In this document: in pieces, positions 15,545-24,029 of the stretch
Numbering within the stretch: the first letter of the stretch is position 1
Layout of the letters: the number at the start of each line of letters is the position of its first letter
Source of the DNA: Clostridium sp. AM33-3
GTDB taxonomy: Bacteria > Bacillota > Clostridia > Lachnospirales > Lachnospiraceae
Length of the DNA: 64,000 nucleotides
NCBI RefSeq assembly: GCF_003480315.1
Contig: NZ_QUIV01000001.1
Coordinates: forward strand, 124,001 to 188,000
Reading direction: 5' to 3'
Translations under genes and position numbers: made by a program
Notes under the pieces: model-generated
What the model was told of the DNA's origin: nothing
The model's input: the letters and a program-made list of their open reading frames with translations, nothing else
Database searches by the model: none

Positions 15545-17338
15545 ATGGCAAAGAAAAAACTGACGGAATTTTTCAGCCGTGTCAGCATCCGCTCTACCAT
15601 CTATCTGTATTTCACCATCAGTGCGCTGACGGCCCTGATCCTGATGGGGATTTCGTTCTACGGGCGTCTGGTAGGGCAGATGACGGCGGCCATCCAGGAG
15701 GAAAACCAGACGATGCTGGCTCAGGTAAACCATTCGGTAGATTCCTACCTGCGTACCATTATGAAGCTGTCGGATTCCCTCTATTATGACGTCATAAAGA
15801 ATGCGGATCTTTCCACGGAGAGTATCCATAACGAGCTGAACCTTCTTTACGATAACAACCGGGACTGTGTGTCTAATATTGCGCTGTTTTCAAGGCAGGG
15901 AGAGCTGATCGATACCTTTCCGGCAGCACGCTTAAAGACCGGGCTGGATGTGACAGCGGAGGACTGGTTTACGGATACGCTGGAGCGCACGGAAAATCTG
16001 CACTTTACGACGCCGCATGTACAGTATATTTTTGACAGTGATGAAAACCAGTATACCTGGGTCATTACCATGACCCGTGCGGTGGAGATCACGAAGGGCG
16101 TTTCGGCCGAGCAGGGTATTTTACTGATCGACATTACCTATGGAAGCTTAAAGCAGCTGTTAGACAGCATCACCATGGGAAATCACGGCTACCTTTATCT
16201 GGTGAGTCCGGGCGGACAGCTGATCTACCACCCGCAGATGCAGCTGATCGACGCGGGGCAGATGCAGGAAAATTTCCGGGCTGCTGCCGGTTACCGCGAT
16301 GGCAACTGCCGGGAGTCCTATCAGGGCGAGATCCGGGATGTGACGGTCAAATCGGTGGGCTATACAGGCTGGAAGCTGGTGGGCGTTACACCTGAAAAAG
16401 AAAGCTATCTGAATACGTTAAAGACCAAACTGTTTATGGTATTTCTGATCGCGCTGTTCCTGTTTATGCTGATGATCATCAATGCATCGATTTCCTCCCG
16501 CATTACCATCCCGATCCGGGAGCTGGAAAAATCAGTCAACGCGCTGGAGAACGGGAACCTGGATGTGGAGGTTTATCAGGGCGGATCCTATGAGATCCGG
16601 CATCTGGGGCGTTCCATAGGTGACATGGCGCGCCAGATCAAGGTGCTGATGCAGGACATTGTGGCAGAGCATGAATCCAAGCGCAAAAGCGAATTTGACA
16701 CGCTCCAGTCCCAGATCAATCCGCATTTTCTTTACAATACCCTGGATATCATCGTGTGGATGATTGAGAACGAACAGAAGTCGGAGGCGGTCCGGGTGGT
16801 TACGGCCCTGGCCCGTTTCTTCCGCATCAGCTTAAGCAAGGGAAAGAGTATCATTCCCGTGCGGGACGAATTAGAGCATGTGCGCAACTATCTGATGATC
16901 CAGCAGATGCGTTTTAAGAACAAGTTCACCTATACCATTGACGCGGCGCCGGAGGTTCTGGGGTATGCAAGTCTGAAGCTGATGCTGCAGCCGCTTGTGG
17001 AAAACGCAATCTATCATGGCATGGAATTTAAGGACGGGGACGGCATCATTGAAATAAAAGCAGAACAAAAGGAAGACGGACTTTGGTTTACCGTGCTGGA
17101 TAACGGCCTTGGCATGACGGAGGAACAGGTAGAAAATCTTCTGACGGATCACGCGCATGTTTCCTCAAAGCGCGGCTCCGGGATCGGCGTTAAAAATGTG
17201 AATGAGCGGATAAGACTGTATTTCGGAAATGAATACGGACTGTTTATTGAGTCGGAGCCGGATGAGGGCACCACGATCCGCATCCATCTTCCGGCGGTGG
17301 ATTACCGGGAAATTCAGGAAAAGGAGAAAACGGTATGA
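15545..17338 (+). CDS. YesM/LytS-type sensor histidine kinase
   Basis: 597-residue membrane kinase. A transmembrane helix lies at about residues 19-42 and an extracytoplasmic Cache-like sensor domain spans about 45-290. The second helix (LFMVFLIALFLFMLMIINA) is followed by a HAMP segment. The kinase core has phospho-acceptor His394 in QINPHFLYNTLD, N-box PLVENAIYHGM, then GLGMTEEQ and GSGIGVKNVNERI. Its stop overlaps the next start (ATGA), tying it to a binding protein. The likely arrangement is that the membrane-anchored binding protein at 17335 or the lipoprotein at 18320 presents sugar to the sensor domain. Confidence 0.93.
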   Translation: MAKKKLTEFFSRVSIRSTIYLYFTISALTALILMGISFYGRLVGQMTAAIQEENQTMLAQVNHSVDSYLRTIMKLSDSLYYDVIKNADLSTESIHNELNLLYDNNRDCVSNIALFSRQGELIDTFPAARLKTGLDVTAEDWFTDTLERTENLHFTTPHVQYIFDSDENQYTWVITMTRAVEITKGVSAEQGILLIDITYGSLKQLLDSITMGNHGYLYLVSPGGQLIYHPQMQLIDAGQMQENFRAAAGYRDGNCRESYQGEIRDVTVKSVGYTGWKLVGVTPEKESYLNTLKTKLFMVFLIALFLFMLMIINASISSRITIPIRELEKSVNALENGNLDVEVYQGGSYEIRHLGRSIGDMARQIKVLMQDIVAEHESKRKSEFDTLQSQINPHFLYNTLDIIVWMIENEQKSEAVRVVTALARFFRISLSKGKSIIPVRDELEHVRNYLMIQQMRFKNKFTYTIDAAPEVLGYASLKLMLQPLVENAIYHGMEFKDGDGIIEIKAEQKEDGLWFTVLDNGLGMTEEQVENLLTDHAHVSSKRGSGIGVKNVNERIRLYFGNEYGLFIESEPDEGTTIRIHLPAVDYREIQEKEKTV

Positions 17339-18306
17339 GAAAACGGGATACATGGCTCTGGGTCATTTATGGGTTCGTACTGCTCTTTCTGTATCTGATT
17401 TCTTCTACGGATCTTCTGATCAAGGAGCGGAAAAACGAAATTTATCCGGTTTCGGTGATCCTGGATGACACGACGGATGAGTCTTACCAGAATTTTAAGA
17501 AGGGCGTGGACCGGGCAGCCATTGAGCTGAATGCGGATGTAAGCATGATCACGCTGTATGAGGGCGGTGATGCTTCCCAGCAGATCGAGCGGATGGCAAG
17601 AGAACAGCAGGACGGTGCGAGGGCACTGATCGTGATGCCTGTGGAGGAATCTGCCCTGGAATCCGCCCTGGCGGATAAACGGGTACAGATCCCGCTGGTG
17701 CTTGTCAATGCTGAGCTTCCGCGGGATAAGGTATCAGCAGTGGTTTCCACCGATTACGATGCCATGGGACAGAATCTTGCCAGACAGGCTCTGAATGAGC
17801 ATGGAAACCAGATTCCTTATTATCTGTTTTACAGCTCCAGAAAATCGGCGGCCCGACGGCATTTTCAGGATGGCGTGGAATCGGTTCTGCGTGGGGGCGG
17901 CTGTGAAATCAAGAAATTTGAGCGTCACGGTGACGGAAGCATCCGCAAGATCGTGGAAGAGCTGGTTTACCCGGAATCCGCCCAGGCAGTGATCATTGCC
18001 CTGGATGCGGAAACGCTTCTTGAGACGGCACAGATCCTGGCCGATAGCAGTGTATATCCGGAGCATGTCAGCGGTCTGTACGGCCGCGGGACTGCCACGC
18101 CGCTTTTGAATTATCTGGACCGCGGCGTGATAAGCGGGCTTAGTGTGACAGATGATTTCAGTACCGGATACTTAAGCGTCCGGCGTGCCGTGGAGATTTT
18201 GTCCAATCAGAAAACGGAAGAGGCAACGGTGCTGGAGAGCTATTATATCCGGAAAGAAGACCTGCGCAGCCCGGAATTCGAGAAAATGCTTTATCCCATT
18301 GAGTAG
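17335..18306 (+). CDS. Membrane-anchored periplasmic-binding-protein-like sensor
   Basis: 323 residues. One uncleaved hydrophobic helix (TWLWVIYGFVLLFLYLISSTDL) is followed by a type I periplasmic-binding fold: YPVSVILDDTTDESYQNFKKGVDRAA, RALIVMPVEESALESAL, VSTDYDAMGQNLARQAL, then a VIIALDAETLLETA segment. There is no lipobox, so it should stay as an N-anchored extracytoplasmic domain. It is translationally coupled (ATGA) to the histidine kinase and followed within 14 bases by a second binding protein. By analogy with three-component sugar sensors it would be the ligand-binding subunit of the kinase rather than a transporter part. Confidence 0.85.
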   Translation: MRKRDTWLWVIYGFVLLFLYLISSTDLLIKERKNEIYPVSVILDDTTDESYQNFKKGVDRAAIELNADVSMITLYEGGDASQQIERMAREQQDGARALIVMPVEESALESALADKRVQIPLVLVNAELPRDKVSAVVSTDYDAMGQNLARQALNEHGNQIPYYLFYSSRKSAARRHFQDGVESVLRGGGCEIKKFERHGDGSIRKIVEELVYPESAQAVIIALDAETLLETAQILADSSVYPEHVSGLYGRGTATPLLNYLDRGVISGLSVTDDFSTGYLSVRRAVEILSNQKTEEATVLESYYIRKEDLRSPEFEKMLYPIE

Positions 18307-18319
18307 GAGGCGGTTCGTA

Positions 18320-19366
18320 ATGAAAAAACACAGGAATAAGAAAAAATGTGACCGGAAGATAGTTTCTGCGGCCTGCATGGCCCTGGCCTGCATATTGCTT
18401 TCCGGCTGCCGTGCGGGAGCAGTCTCAGAGAAGAAGCATGCGATCCGCATCGGAGTAAGCCTGTACCGGGCAGATGATACCTTTATCGGTAATATCCGGT
18501 CGGAGCTGGAAAAGAGGGCAAAGGAATATGAACAGGAGACGGGCATCAAGGTGACACTGGACATTCAGGATGCCAAGGGAAATCAGTACGTCCAGAATAA
18601 GCAGGTGGAACGCTTTATATCGCTGGGCTGTGATACGCTCTGTGTCAATCCGGTGGACCGCACAACCTCCTCTGGGATCATAGATGCGGCAGCGGCTGCT
18701 GATATACCGGTAGTGTTTTTTAACCGGCAGCCCGTCGAGGAGGATATGGATCGCTGGGACAGGCTTTACTATGTTGGTGCGGATGCCAAAGAATCCGCGG
18801 TACTGGAGGCGGAAATCGTGGCGGACCAGTATGAAAAGGATCCGGCTTCCCTGGACAAAAACGGGGACGGTGTTATCAGCTATGTACTGCTGGAGGGAGA
18901 AAGCAATCACCAGGATTCCCTGATCCGGACAGAGTGGTCTGTCCAGACGTTAAAGGACCGGGGCGTCCCTATTGAAAAAATCACCGGAGGCATTGCCAAC
19001 TGGGAGCGCTCTCAGGCCTCGGCCCTGATGGAGCAGTGGCTGGAGCTGTATCCGGATACGATTGAGCTAGTTCTCAGCAACAACGACGATATGGCTCTGG
19101 GAGCGATTGATGCCCTGGACCGTGCCGGAGGAAAGAAAATCAGCGTTGTGGGGATTGACGGAACTACGCAGGGACAGGATGCCGTGCAGAGCGGAAAGAT
19201 GCTGGGAACTGTGTCGTCGGATAAAACCGGCTATGCGAATGCTATCTTTACGATTGCCGCTGCAGCCGGAATGGGTGAACCAATTCCGGGCGAAATTACG
19301 CTGGACAAAGGAAAATATTACTGGAGCCGGCAGAATAATGTCGTAAAAGAGAAAATAAATCCATAA
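18320..19366 (+). CDS. Galactose/glucose-binding-type lipoprotein (sensor-linked)
   Basis: 348-residue lipoprotein with a basic signal peptide and lipobox near ACILLSGC. The mature part is a type I sugar-binding fold related to MglB: RIGVSLYRADDTFIGNIRSEL, DTLCVNPVDRTTSS, VVFFNRQPVEEDMDRWDRLYYVGADAKESA. DKNGDGVIS matches the calcium-binding loop of galactose/glucose-binding proteins. ATG 18320 has GGAGG upstream. It clusters with the sensor genes and precedes a second MglB at 19516, with which it shares the same motifs, so the two are diverged paralogues. One may serve sensing and the other uptake. Confidence 0.88.
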   Translation: MKKHRNKKKCDRKIVSAACMALACILLSGCRAGAVSEKKHAIRIGVSLYRADDTFIGNIRSELEKRAKEYEQETGIKVTLDIQDAKGNQYVQNKQVERFISLGCDTLCVNPVDRTTSSGIIDAAAAADIPVVFFNRQPVEEDMDRWDRLYYVGADAKESAVLEAEIVADQYEKDPASLDKNGDGVISYVLLEGESNHQDSLIRTEWSVQTLKDRGVPIEKITGGIANWERSQASALMEQWLELYPDTIELVLSNNDDMALGAIDALDRAGGKKISVVGIDGTTQGQDAVQSGKMLGTVSSDKTGYANAIFTIAAAAGMGEPIPGEITLDKGKYYWSRQNNVVKEKINP

Positions 19367-19414
19367 AAAATTGTATAATCGAAAAAATTCAATAATCCAG
19401 GAAAGAAAATCCTA

Positions 19415-19443
19415 TGGAAAAATGCACAATCCACCATTATAAT
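19415..19443 (+). promoter_or_regulatory. Candidate mglB promoter
   Basis: In the 149-base gap before mglB, TATAAT at 19438-19443 has TGGAAA 17 bases upstream (19415-19420). Another TATAAT is at 19374-19379 without a good -35. I see no strong catabolite-repression site. Expression may depend on the regulator at 13922. Confidence 0.4.
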
Positions 19444-19515
19444 AAGCTTGTCAGATGGAGAAAGTAAACAAAAACTTACAAACATGACAATTTTATTTAA
19501 GGGAGGATTTACATT

Positions 19516-20628
19516 ATGAAATTAACTAAAAAAGTAACCGCAATGGCAATGGCATCCTGCATGATCCTGTCCATGACAGCATGTGGCGGAAGCAAACCGG
19601 CTGAGACCACCGCAGCAGCTACCGAGGCCGCTACTACTGAGGCAGCAAAAGAGGCAGAGACCACCGCAGCAGAAGTGAAAGAGGCAGCAGGCGGCGATTT
19701 TTCCGATAAGAAAGTCGGCATTTCCATTTATAAATTCGATGATAACTTCATGACTCTGTACCGTACCGAGCTGGAGAGATATTTAACCGAGGAGCTTGGC
19801 TTCAAGAAAGAAAACATCACCATCCAGGATGGTAAGGGCGATCAGGCAGAGCAGACAAACCAGATCCAGAACTTCATCGCTTCCGGCGTTGACGTTATGA
19901 TCCTGAACCTGGTACAGGCTTCCTCCGCACCGCAGGTAACCGATATGTGTAAGGATGCAGGTATCCCGGTTGTTTACATCAACCGTGAGCCGGATACCGC
20001 AGAGGAAGAGAGATGGGCTTCTGACAGCATCAGCGCAACCTATGTTGGTGCAGATGCAAGACAGTCCGGTACCTATCAGGGTGAAGAGATCGTTGAGACC
20101 GCTAACAAGGGCGATATCAACGGCGATGGCAAAGTAAGCTACATCATGGTTCAGGGCGATCCGGAGAACGTAGATGCACAGTACAGAACCGAGTTCTCTG
20201 TAAAGGCACTGACCGATGCAGGTCTGGAAGTTGAAGAACTTCTCCTTCAGAGAGGTGACTGGGATCAGGCAAAGGGCCAGCAGATCGTTCAGGATGCTTT
20301 AACCCAGTTCGGCGACAAGATCGAGGTTGTTTTCTGTAACAACGATGCAATGGCACTTGGCGCACTGCAGGCGATCGATGCAGCAGGCAGAAAAGTAAAT
20401 GAGGATATCTATCTGGTAGGTGTTGACGCTCTGACTGAGGCTGTTCAGGATATCACCGAGGGCAAGATGACCGGTACCGTATTCAACGATTACATGGGCC
20501 AGGCAAAGACCGCAGCAGACATGGCTGTGAAGTTCTTAAACGGCGAGACTGTTGATCCGGTTAACATGGTTGACTATGTAAAGGTTACTCCTGACAATGC
20601 AAAGGATATTCTTGACATCATCAAATAG
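19516..20628 (+). CDS. mglB: Galactose/methylgalactoside ABC binding protein MglB
   Basis: 370-residue secreted lipoprotein; lipobox SMTACGG, then an Ala/Thr/Glu-rich linker to about residue 58. The sugar-binding domain has VGISIYKFDDNFMTLYRTEL, VMILNLVQASSAPQV, VVYINREPD..ERW, YVGADARQSG and the calcium loop DINGDGKVS. The C-terminal CNNDAMALGALQAID block is typical of galactose/glucose-binding proteins. It heads an mglBAC order with ATPase and permease. Base composition is regular and codon use looks like that of a highly expressed gene, as expected for a binding protein needed in excess. Confidence 0.93.
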   Translation: MKLTKKVTAMAMASCMILSMTACGGSKPAETTAAATEAATTEAAKEAETTAAEVKEAAGGDFSDKKVGISIYKFDDNFMTLYRTELERYLTEELGFKKENITIQDGKGDQAEQTNQIQNFIASGVDVMILNLVQASSAPQVTDMCKDAGIPVVYINREPDTAEEERWASDSISATYVGADARQSGTYQGEEIVETANKGDINGDGKVSYIMVQGDPENVDAQYRTEFSVKALTDAGLEVEELLLQRGDWDQAKGQQIVQDALTQFGDKIEVVFCNNDAMALGALQAIDAAGRKVNEDIYLVGVDALTEAVQDITEGKMTGTVFNDYMGQAKTAADMAVKFLNGETVDPVNMVDYVKVTPDNAKDILDIIK

Positions 20629-20664
20629 TCAGACTCTGACCTGTGATTTACAGTGATTCATGCT

Positions 20665-20695
20665 TCGGGTGTGTCGTCTGACACACCCGATTTTT
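20665..20695 (+). terminator. Terminator between mglB and mglA
   Basis: TCGGGTGTGTC (20665-20675) pairs with GACACACCCGA (20680-20690) over a 4-base loop, followed by TTTTT. The strong hairpin would let partial read-through feed mglA and mglC, keeping binding protein in excess over the membrane parts. Confidence 0.88.
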
Positions 20696-20744
20696 AAAGA
20701 GACCGGCTTTGAATCTGGTCTGGAATCAGAAAGGAGAGAATGGG

Positions 20745-22256
20745 ATGGCAGAGTACAGGTTGGAAATGAAGGGAATCTGCAAAAGCTTCCCGGGTGTCAA
20801 AGCCCTTGACGGGATCAACTTAAGAGTCCGTCCCGGTACTGTTCACGCACTGATGGGAGAGAACGGAGCCGGAAAATCAACGTTGATGAAATGCCTGTTT
20901 GGAATTTATAAAATGGATGAAGGTGAAATCTATCTGGATGGCGAAAAGATGACGATCCTGAATCCGGATGATGCATTACACAAAGGACTGGCTATGGTTC
21001 ATCAGGAACTGCAGCCGATCCCGGAGCGGACGATCGCGGAGAATATGTATCTTGGCCGCTATCCGCTGAAATCGGTGGGACCGCTCAAGTACATTGACCA
21101 TAAGACCATGAATGAAGAAGCAGCCAAATGGCTGGAAAATATCAAAATGCCTTACGATCCGAAAGCAAAGCTTGGCACGCTTTCTATTGCTCAGATGCAG
21201 TCTGTCGAGATCGCAAAGGCCGTATCCATGAATGCGAAAGTAGTGATCCTGGACGAGCCGACGTCTTCCCTTACGGATAACGAGGTAGACGCTCTGTTCC
21301 GTATTGTCCGGGATCTTAGATCCAGAGGCGTATCCATGATCTACATCTCCCATAAGATGGCTGAGATCCGTGAGATCGCCGATGATATTACCATCATGCG
21401 TGATGGCACGTATGTTGGTACCTGGGAAGTAAAAGACATCAGTGATGATGAAATCGTCCGCCAGATGGTAGGACGTGAGCTGACCAATGTATATCCGCCT
21501 AAGGAAGATACCATCAAGGATGATGTGATCCTTGAAGTGAAGGATCTGTGCAGCATCCACGAGCGGTCCTTCCAGCATATCAGCTTCCAGTTAAAGAAGG
21601 GTGAGATCCTGGGCTTTGGCGGACTGGTCGGAGCGCAGAGAACCGAGCTGATGGAGGCTATTTTCGGAATGCGGCATATCAAGAGTGGAGAGGTGCTTGT
21701 TCACGGAAAACCGATCCAGGTTTCCAGACCGCGTGATGCGATCGGAGATGGTATCGGAATGATCACGGAGGACCGCCGCGGAACCGGTATCCTTGGATGC
21801 CTTTCCATTGCAGATAACGTATCCATCTCCTCCCTGAACAATTATCTGAAGATCGGCCCGATGCTTGACACCAAAAAGATCGAGGATCTTGTAAAGGATA
21901 ATGTCGCAAAACTGAGAATCAAGACGCCGAGCAGCAAAACGCTGATCCAGTCTCTTTCCGGAGGAAACCAGCAGAAGGTCATCATTGCCCGCTGGCTGGC
22001 CAACAATCCGGACGTGCTGATCATGGATGAGCCGACCCGTGGTATCGATGTCGGCGCTAAGTATGAGATCTACCAGATCATGATCGAGCTGACCAGACAG
22101 GGCAAATCGATCATCATGATCTCCTCCGAAATGCCGGAGTTGATCGGTATGTCACACCGGATCCTGGTAATGTGTGCCGGCAAGCTGACCGGTGAGGTAT
22201 CCGGAGAGGAAGCAACTCAGGAGAATATCATGAGTATGGCTACTCAGTTTAATTAA
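20745..22256 (+). CDS. mglA: Galactose/sugar ABC transporter ATPase MglA
   Basis: 503-residue double ABC ATPase. First domain: Walker A GENGAGKST, signature region LSIAQMQSVEIAKAVS, Walker B VVILDEPTS. Second domain: degenerate Walker A (GGLVGAQRTEL), signature LSGGNQQKVIIARWL, Walker B VLIMDEPTRGIDVGAK. This asymmetry is normal for MglA/RbsA. ATG 20745 is selected because AAGGAG (20731-20736) is 8 bases upstream; an earlier ATG at 20709 lacks one. It powers sugar import with MglB and MglC. Confidence 0.95.
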   Translation: MAEYRLEMKGICKSFPGVKALDGINLRVRPGTVHALMGENGAGKSTLMKCLFGIYKMDEGEIYLDGEKMTILNPDDALHKGLAMVHQELQPIPERTIAENMYLGRYPLKSVGPLKYIDHKTMNEEAAKWLENIKMPYDPKAKLGTLSIAQMQSVEIAKAVSMNAKVVILDEPTSSLTDNEVDALFRIVRDLRSRGVSMIYISHKMAEIREIADDITIMRDGTYVGTWEVKDISDDEIVRQMVGRELTNVYPPKEDTIKDDVILEVKDLCSIHERSFQHISFQLKKGEILGFGGLVGAQRTELMEAIFGMRHIKSGEVLVHGKPIQVSRPRDAIGDGIGMITEDRRGTGILGCLSIADNVSISSLNNYLKIGPMLDTKKIEDLVKDNVAKLRIKTPSSKTLIQSLSGGNQQKVIIARWLANNPDVLIMDEPTRGIDVGAKYEIYQIMIELTRQGKSIIMISSEMPELIGMSHRILVMCAGKLTGEVSGEEATQENIMSMATQFN

Positions 22257-22269
22257 GGAGGATACGAGC

Positions 22270-23259
22270 ATGAATAAGAAAAATATCGATATTAAGAAAA
22301 CACTGCTGGACAATGGAATCATCATTGTACTGCTTCTGCTGGTACTGCTCACCGGCATCACGAAGGATAATTTCTTCTCCTGGAACAACTTATCCAATAT
22401 TTCCGTAAACACAGCAGCCCGCGTCATCATTGCATTCGGCGTCAGCGGCTGTCTGATCACGAAAGGTACGGACCTTTCCGCAGGACGTATGGTAGGTCTT
22501 GCTTCCTGTATCGCAGGTACCTTACTTCAGACCGCAGACTACAGCGGTAAGTTTTTCCCGAACCTGGGCGATATGCCAGTATTCGGAGTCCTGCTGTTAT
22601 GTGTCCTGATCTGTGCCATCTTTGGCCTGATCAACGGTATTGTAATCGCTTACCTGAATGTACCGGCTTTCATCGGTACCCTGGGCATGCAGCTGGCTGT
22701 CTATGGTATCTGCCTGGTTTATACCAACGCAACACCGCTTGGCGGCTATCGTAAGGCATATACCGCAATCGCAACCGGCAAGCTGTTCGGACAGCTTCCG
22801 TATATGTTCATCATTGCATTTGTGATCGGTCTGATCATGTGGTTCGTATTTAACTATACCCGTCATGGCAAATACATGTACGCGATCGGCGGCAATGAGG
22901 CTGCTGCTGAGGTTTCCGGCGTTAACGTAAAGAAAACCAAGATCATCATCTACGTAACCGCAGCCGCTCTGTATGCGATCGCAGGCTTCCTTCTCGGCGC
23001 AAAGGCCGGCGGTGCCAGCGTTAACATGGGTCAGGGTTACGAGCTGGAGGCAATCGCAGCCTGCACCATCGGCGGTGTATCCGTAAACGGTGGTATCGGC
23101 CGTATCTCCGGTGTTGTCATCGGTGTTCTCGTATTCGAGCTGCTGAAATCCTCCATGCAGTTCCTTGGAATCCCGACCAACTATCAGTACATTGTACAGG
23201 GTATCGTTATCATCGTAGCGATTGCACTGGATATCCGCAAATACATCGCGAAGAAGTAA
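22270..23259 (+). CDS. mglC: Galactose/methylgalactoside ABC permease MglC
   Basis: 329-residue polytopic permease of the ribose/galactose family, with eight or more hydrophobic helices. Motifs include GVSGCLITKGTDLSAGRMVGLAS, NVPAFIGTLGMQLAVYGI and the cytoplasmic coupling segment YAIGGNEAAAEVSGVNVKKTK. EAIAACTIGGVSVNGGIGRISGVVIGVL follows near the C-terminus. AAGGAGG precedes ATG 22270, 13 bases after mglA. It ends the mgl operon, and a strong terminator follows. Confidence 0.95.
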   Translation: MNKKNIDIKKTLLDNGIIIVLLLLVLLTGITKDNFFSWNNLSNISVNTAARVIIAFGVSGCLITKGTDLSAGRMVGLASCIAGTLLQTADYSGKFFPNLGDMPVFGVLLLCVLICAIFGLINGIVIAYLNVPAFIGTLGMQLAVYGICLVYTNATPLGGYRKAYTAIATGKLFGQLPYMFIIAFVIGLIMWFVFNYTRHGKYMYAIGGNEAAAEVSGVNVKKTKIIIYVTAAALYAIAGFLLGAKAGGASVNMGQGYELEAIAACTIGGVSVNGGIGRISGVVIGVLVFELLKSSMQFLGIPTNYQYIVQGIVIIVAIALDIRKYIAKK

Positions 23260-23280
23260 TCTTTTATGATCACGTATCGA

Positions 23281-23331
23281 AAAAAGCAGGGAGTTCTGCA
23301 GTTTTGCAGCAGAACTCCCTGCTTCTTTTTC
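23281..23331. terminator. Bidirectional terminator
   Basis: AAGCAGGGAGTTCTGC (23284-23299) pairs perfectly with GCAGAACTCCCTGCTT (23309-23324). An A-run lies on the left and a CTTTTT tail on the right, so it can serve both mglC (plus) and the converging CYTH gene (minus). Confidence 0.92.
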
Positions 23332-23340
23332 GTTGTCCTT

Positions 23341-23790
23341 TCAGCGCGTCTGGCTCAGCCTGCTGTTCTGGTATTTTCCGGAGAAGGTTACATCTTCCCC
23401 GAACCAGGACGGAGGCACAAAGTGCTCCGCCGCTTCGATATTCGGAAATTCTACCTCCGCCAGCATCAGCCCTTTATAGGTCCCGGAAAAAACATCGAGC
23501 TCGATCACAAGCCCGGTTCCGCTGATCGGCTTTTTATAGCGTGTCTTTGTGATGATGATGCCATCGGCCTTTGAGAGCAGATGCTCATAGGCTTCCTTTG
23601 TAAGCGGAAGATTGTACTCCTCCCGCGCAAGGAGCCCTTTTGATTTATAGGTGAGCACATAGGAATCATTTTCCCTGCGGACGCGTACAACCGGCTCGGT
23701 GCAGAGATAAGCCTGCTCCATCTGAACGGCCTCCCAGGTGTCATAGTCTGAGGGCGGTGCAGTGACCAGATACTTTCTTTCAATTTCCAT
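23341..23790 (-). CDS. CYTH domain protein
   Basis: 149-residue CYTH (CyaB-thiamine triphosphatase) domain protein. It begins MEIERKYLV, the metal-binding ExExK motif. The tunnel-fold charges follow: VVRVRRENDSYVLTYKSKG, then REEYNLPLT, KTRYKKP, VIELDVFSGTYKGLMLAEVEF. Such proteins hydrolyse organic or inorganic triphosphates, or more rarely cyclise ATP. The exact substrate cannot be told from sequence alone. It is a single gene converging on mglC. Confidence 0.9.
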   Translation of the reverse strand: MEIERKYLVTAPPSDYDTWEAVQMEQAYLCTEPVVRVRRENDSYVLTYKSKGLLAREEYNLPLTKEAYEHLLSKADGIIITKTRYKKPISGTGLVIELDVFSGTYKGLMLAEVEFPNIEAAEHFVPPSWFGEDVTFSGKYQNSRLSQTR

Positions 23791-23880
23791 AAGAATATTT
23801 CCCGGACTGTATTTTGTGATATTATATAAAAAATACAGTGATTTCCTTTCTTTGTTTTACATGAAGTATACACGAAAATG

Positions 23881-23909
23881 TTGGAAAGCGGAAGAGGATG
23901 TGTTATGAT
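23881..23909 (+). promoter_or_regulatory. Promoter before solute-binding protein gene
   Basis: TTGGAA (23881-23886), 17-base spacer, TATGAT (23904-23909). The leader to ATG 24030 would be about 115 bases, in which I recognise no riboswitch. Confidence 0.6.
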
Positions 23910-24029
23910 AAGAGTGTTTTTGTTACAGTCCGTGCTGTCTCTGCGGACTGCAGCTGTTTGAAAACGAGATGTCACCGGATGGTGGGAATCACGTAAATAA
24001 TACAGGACAGAGAGGACGAAAATCAGATC

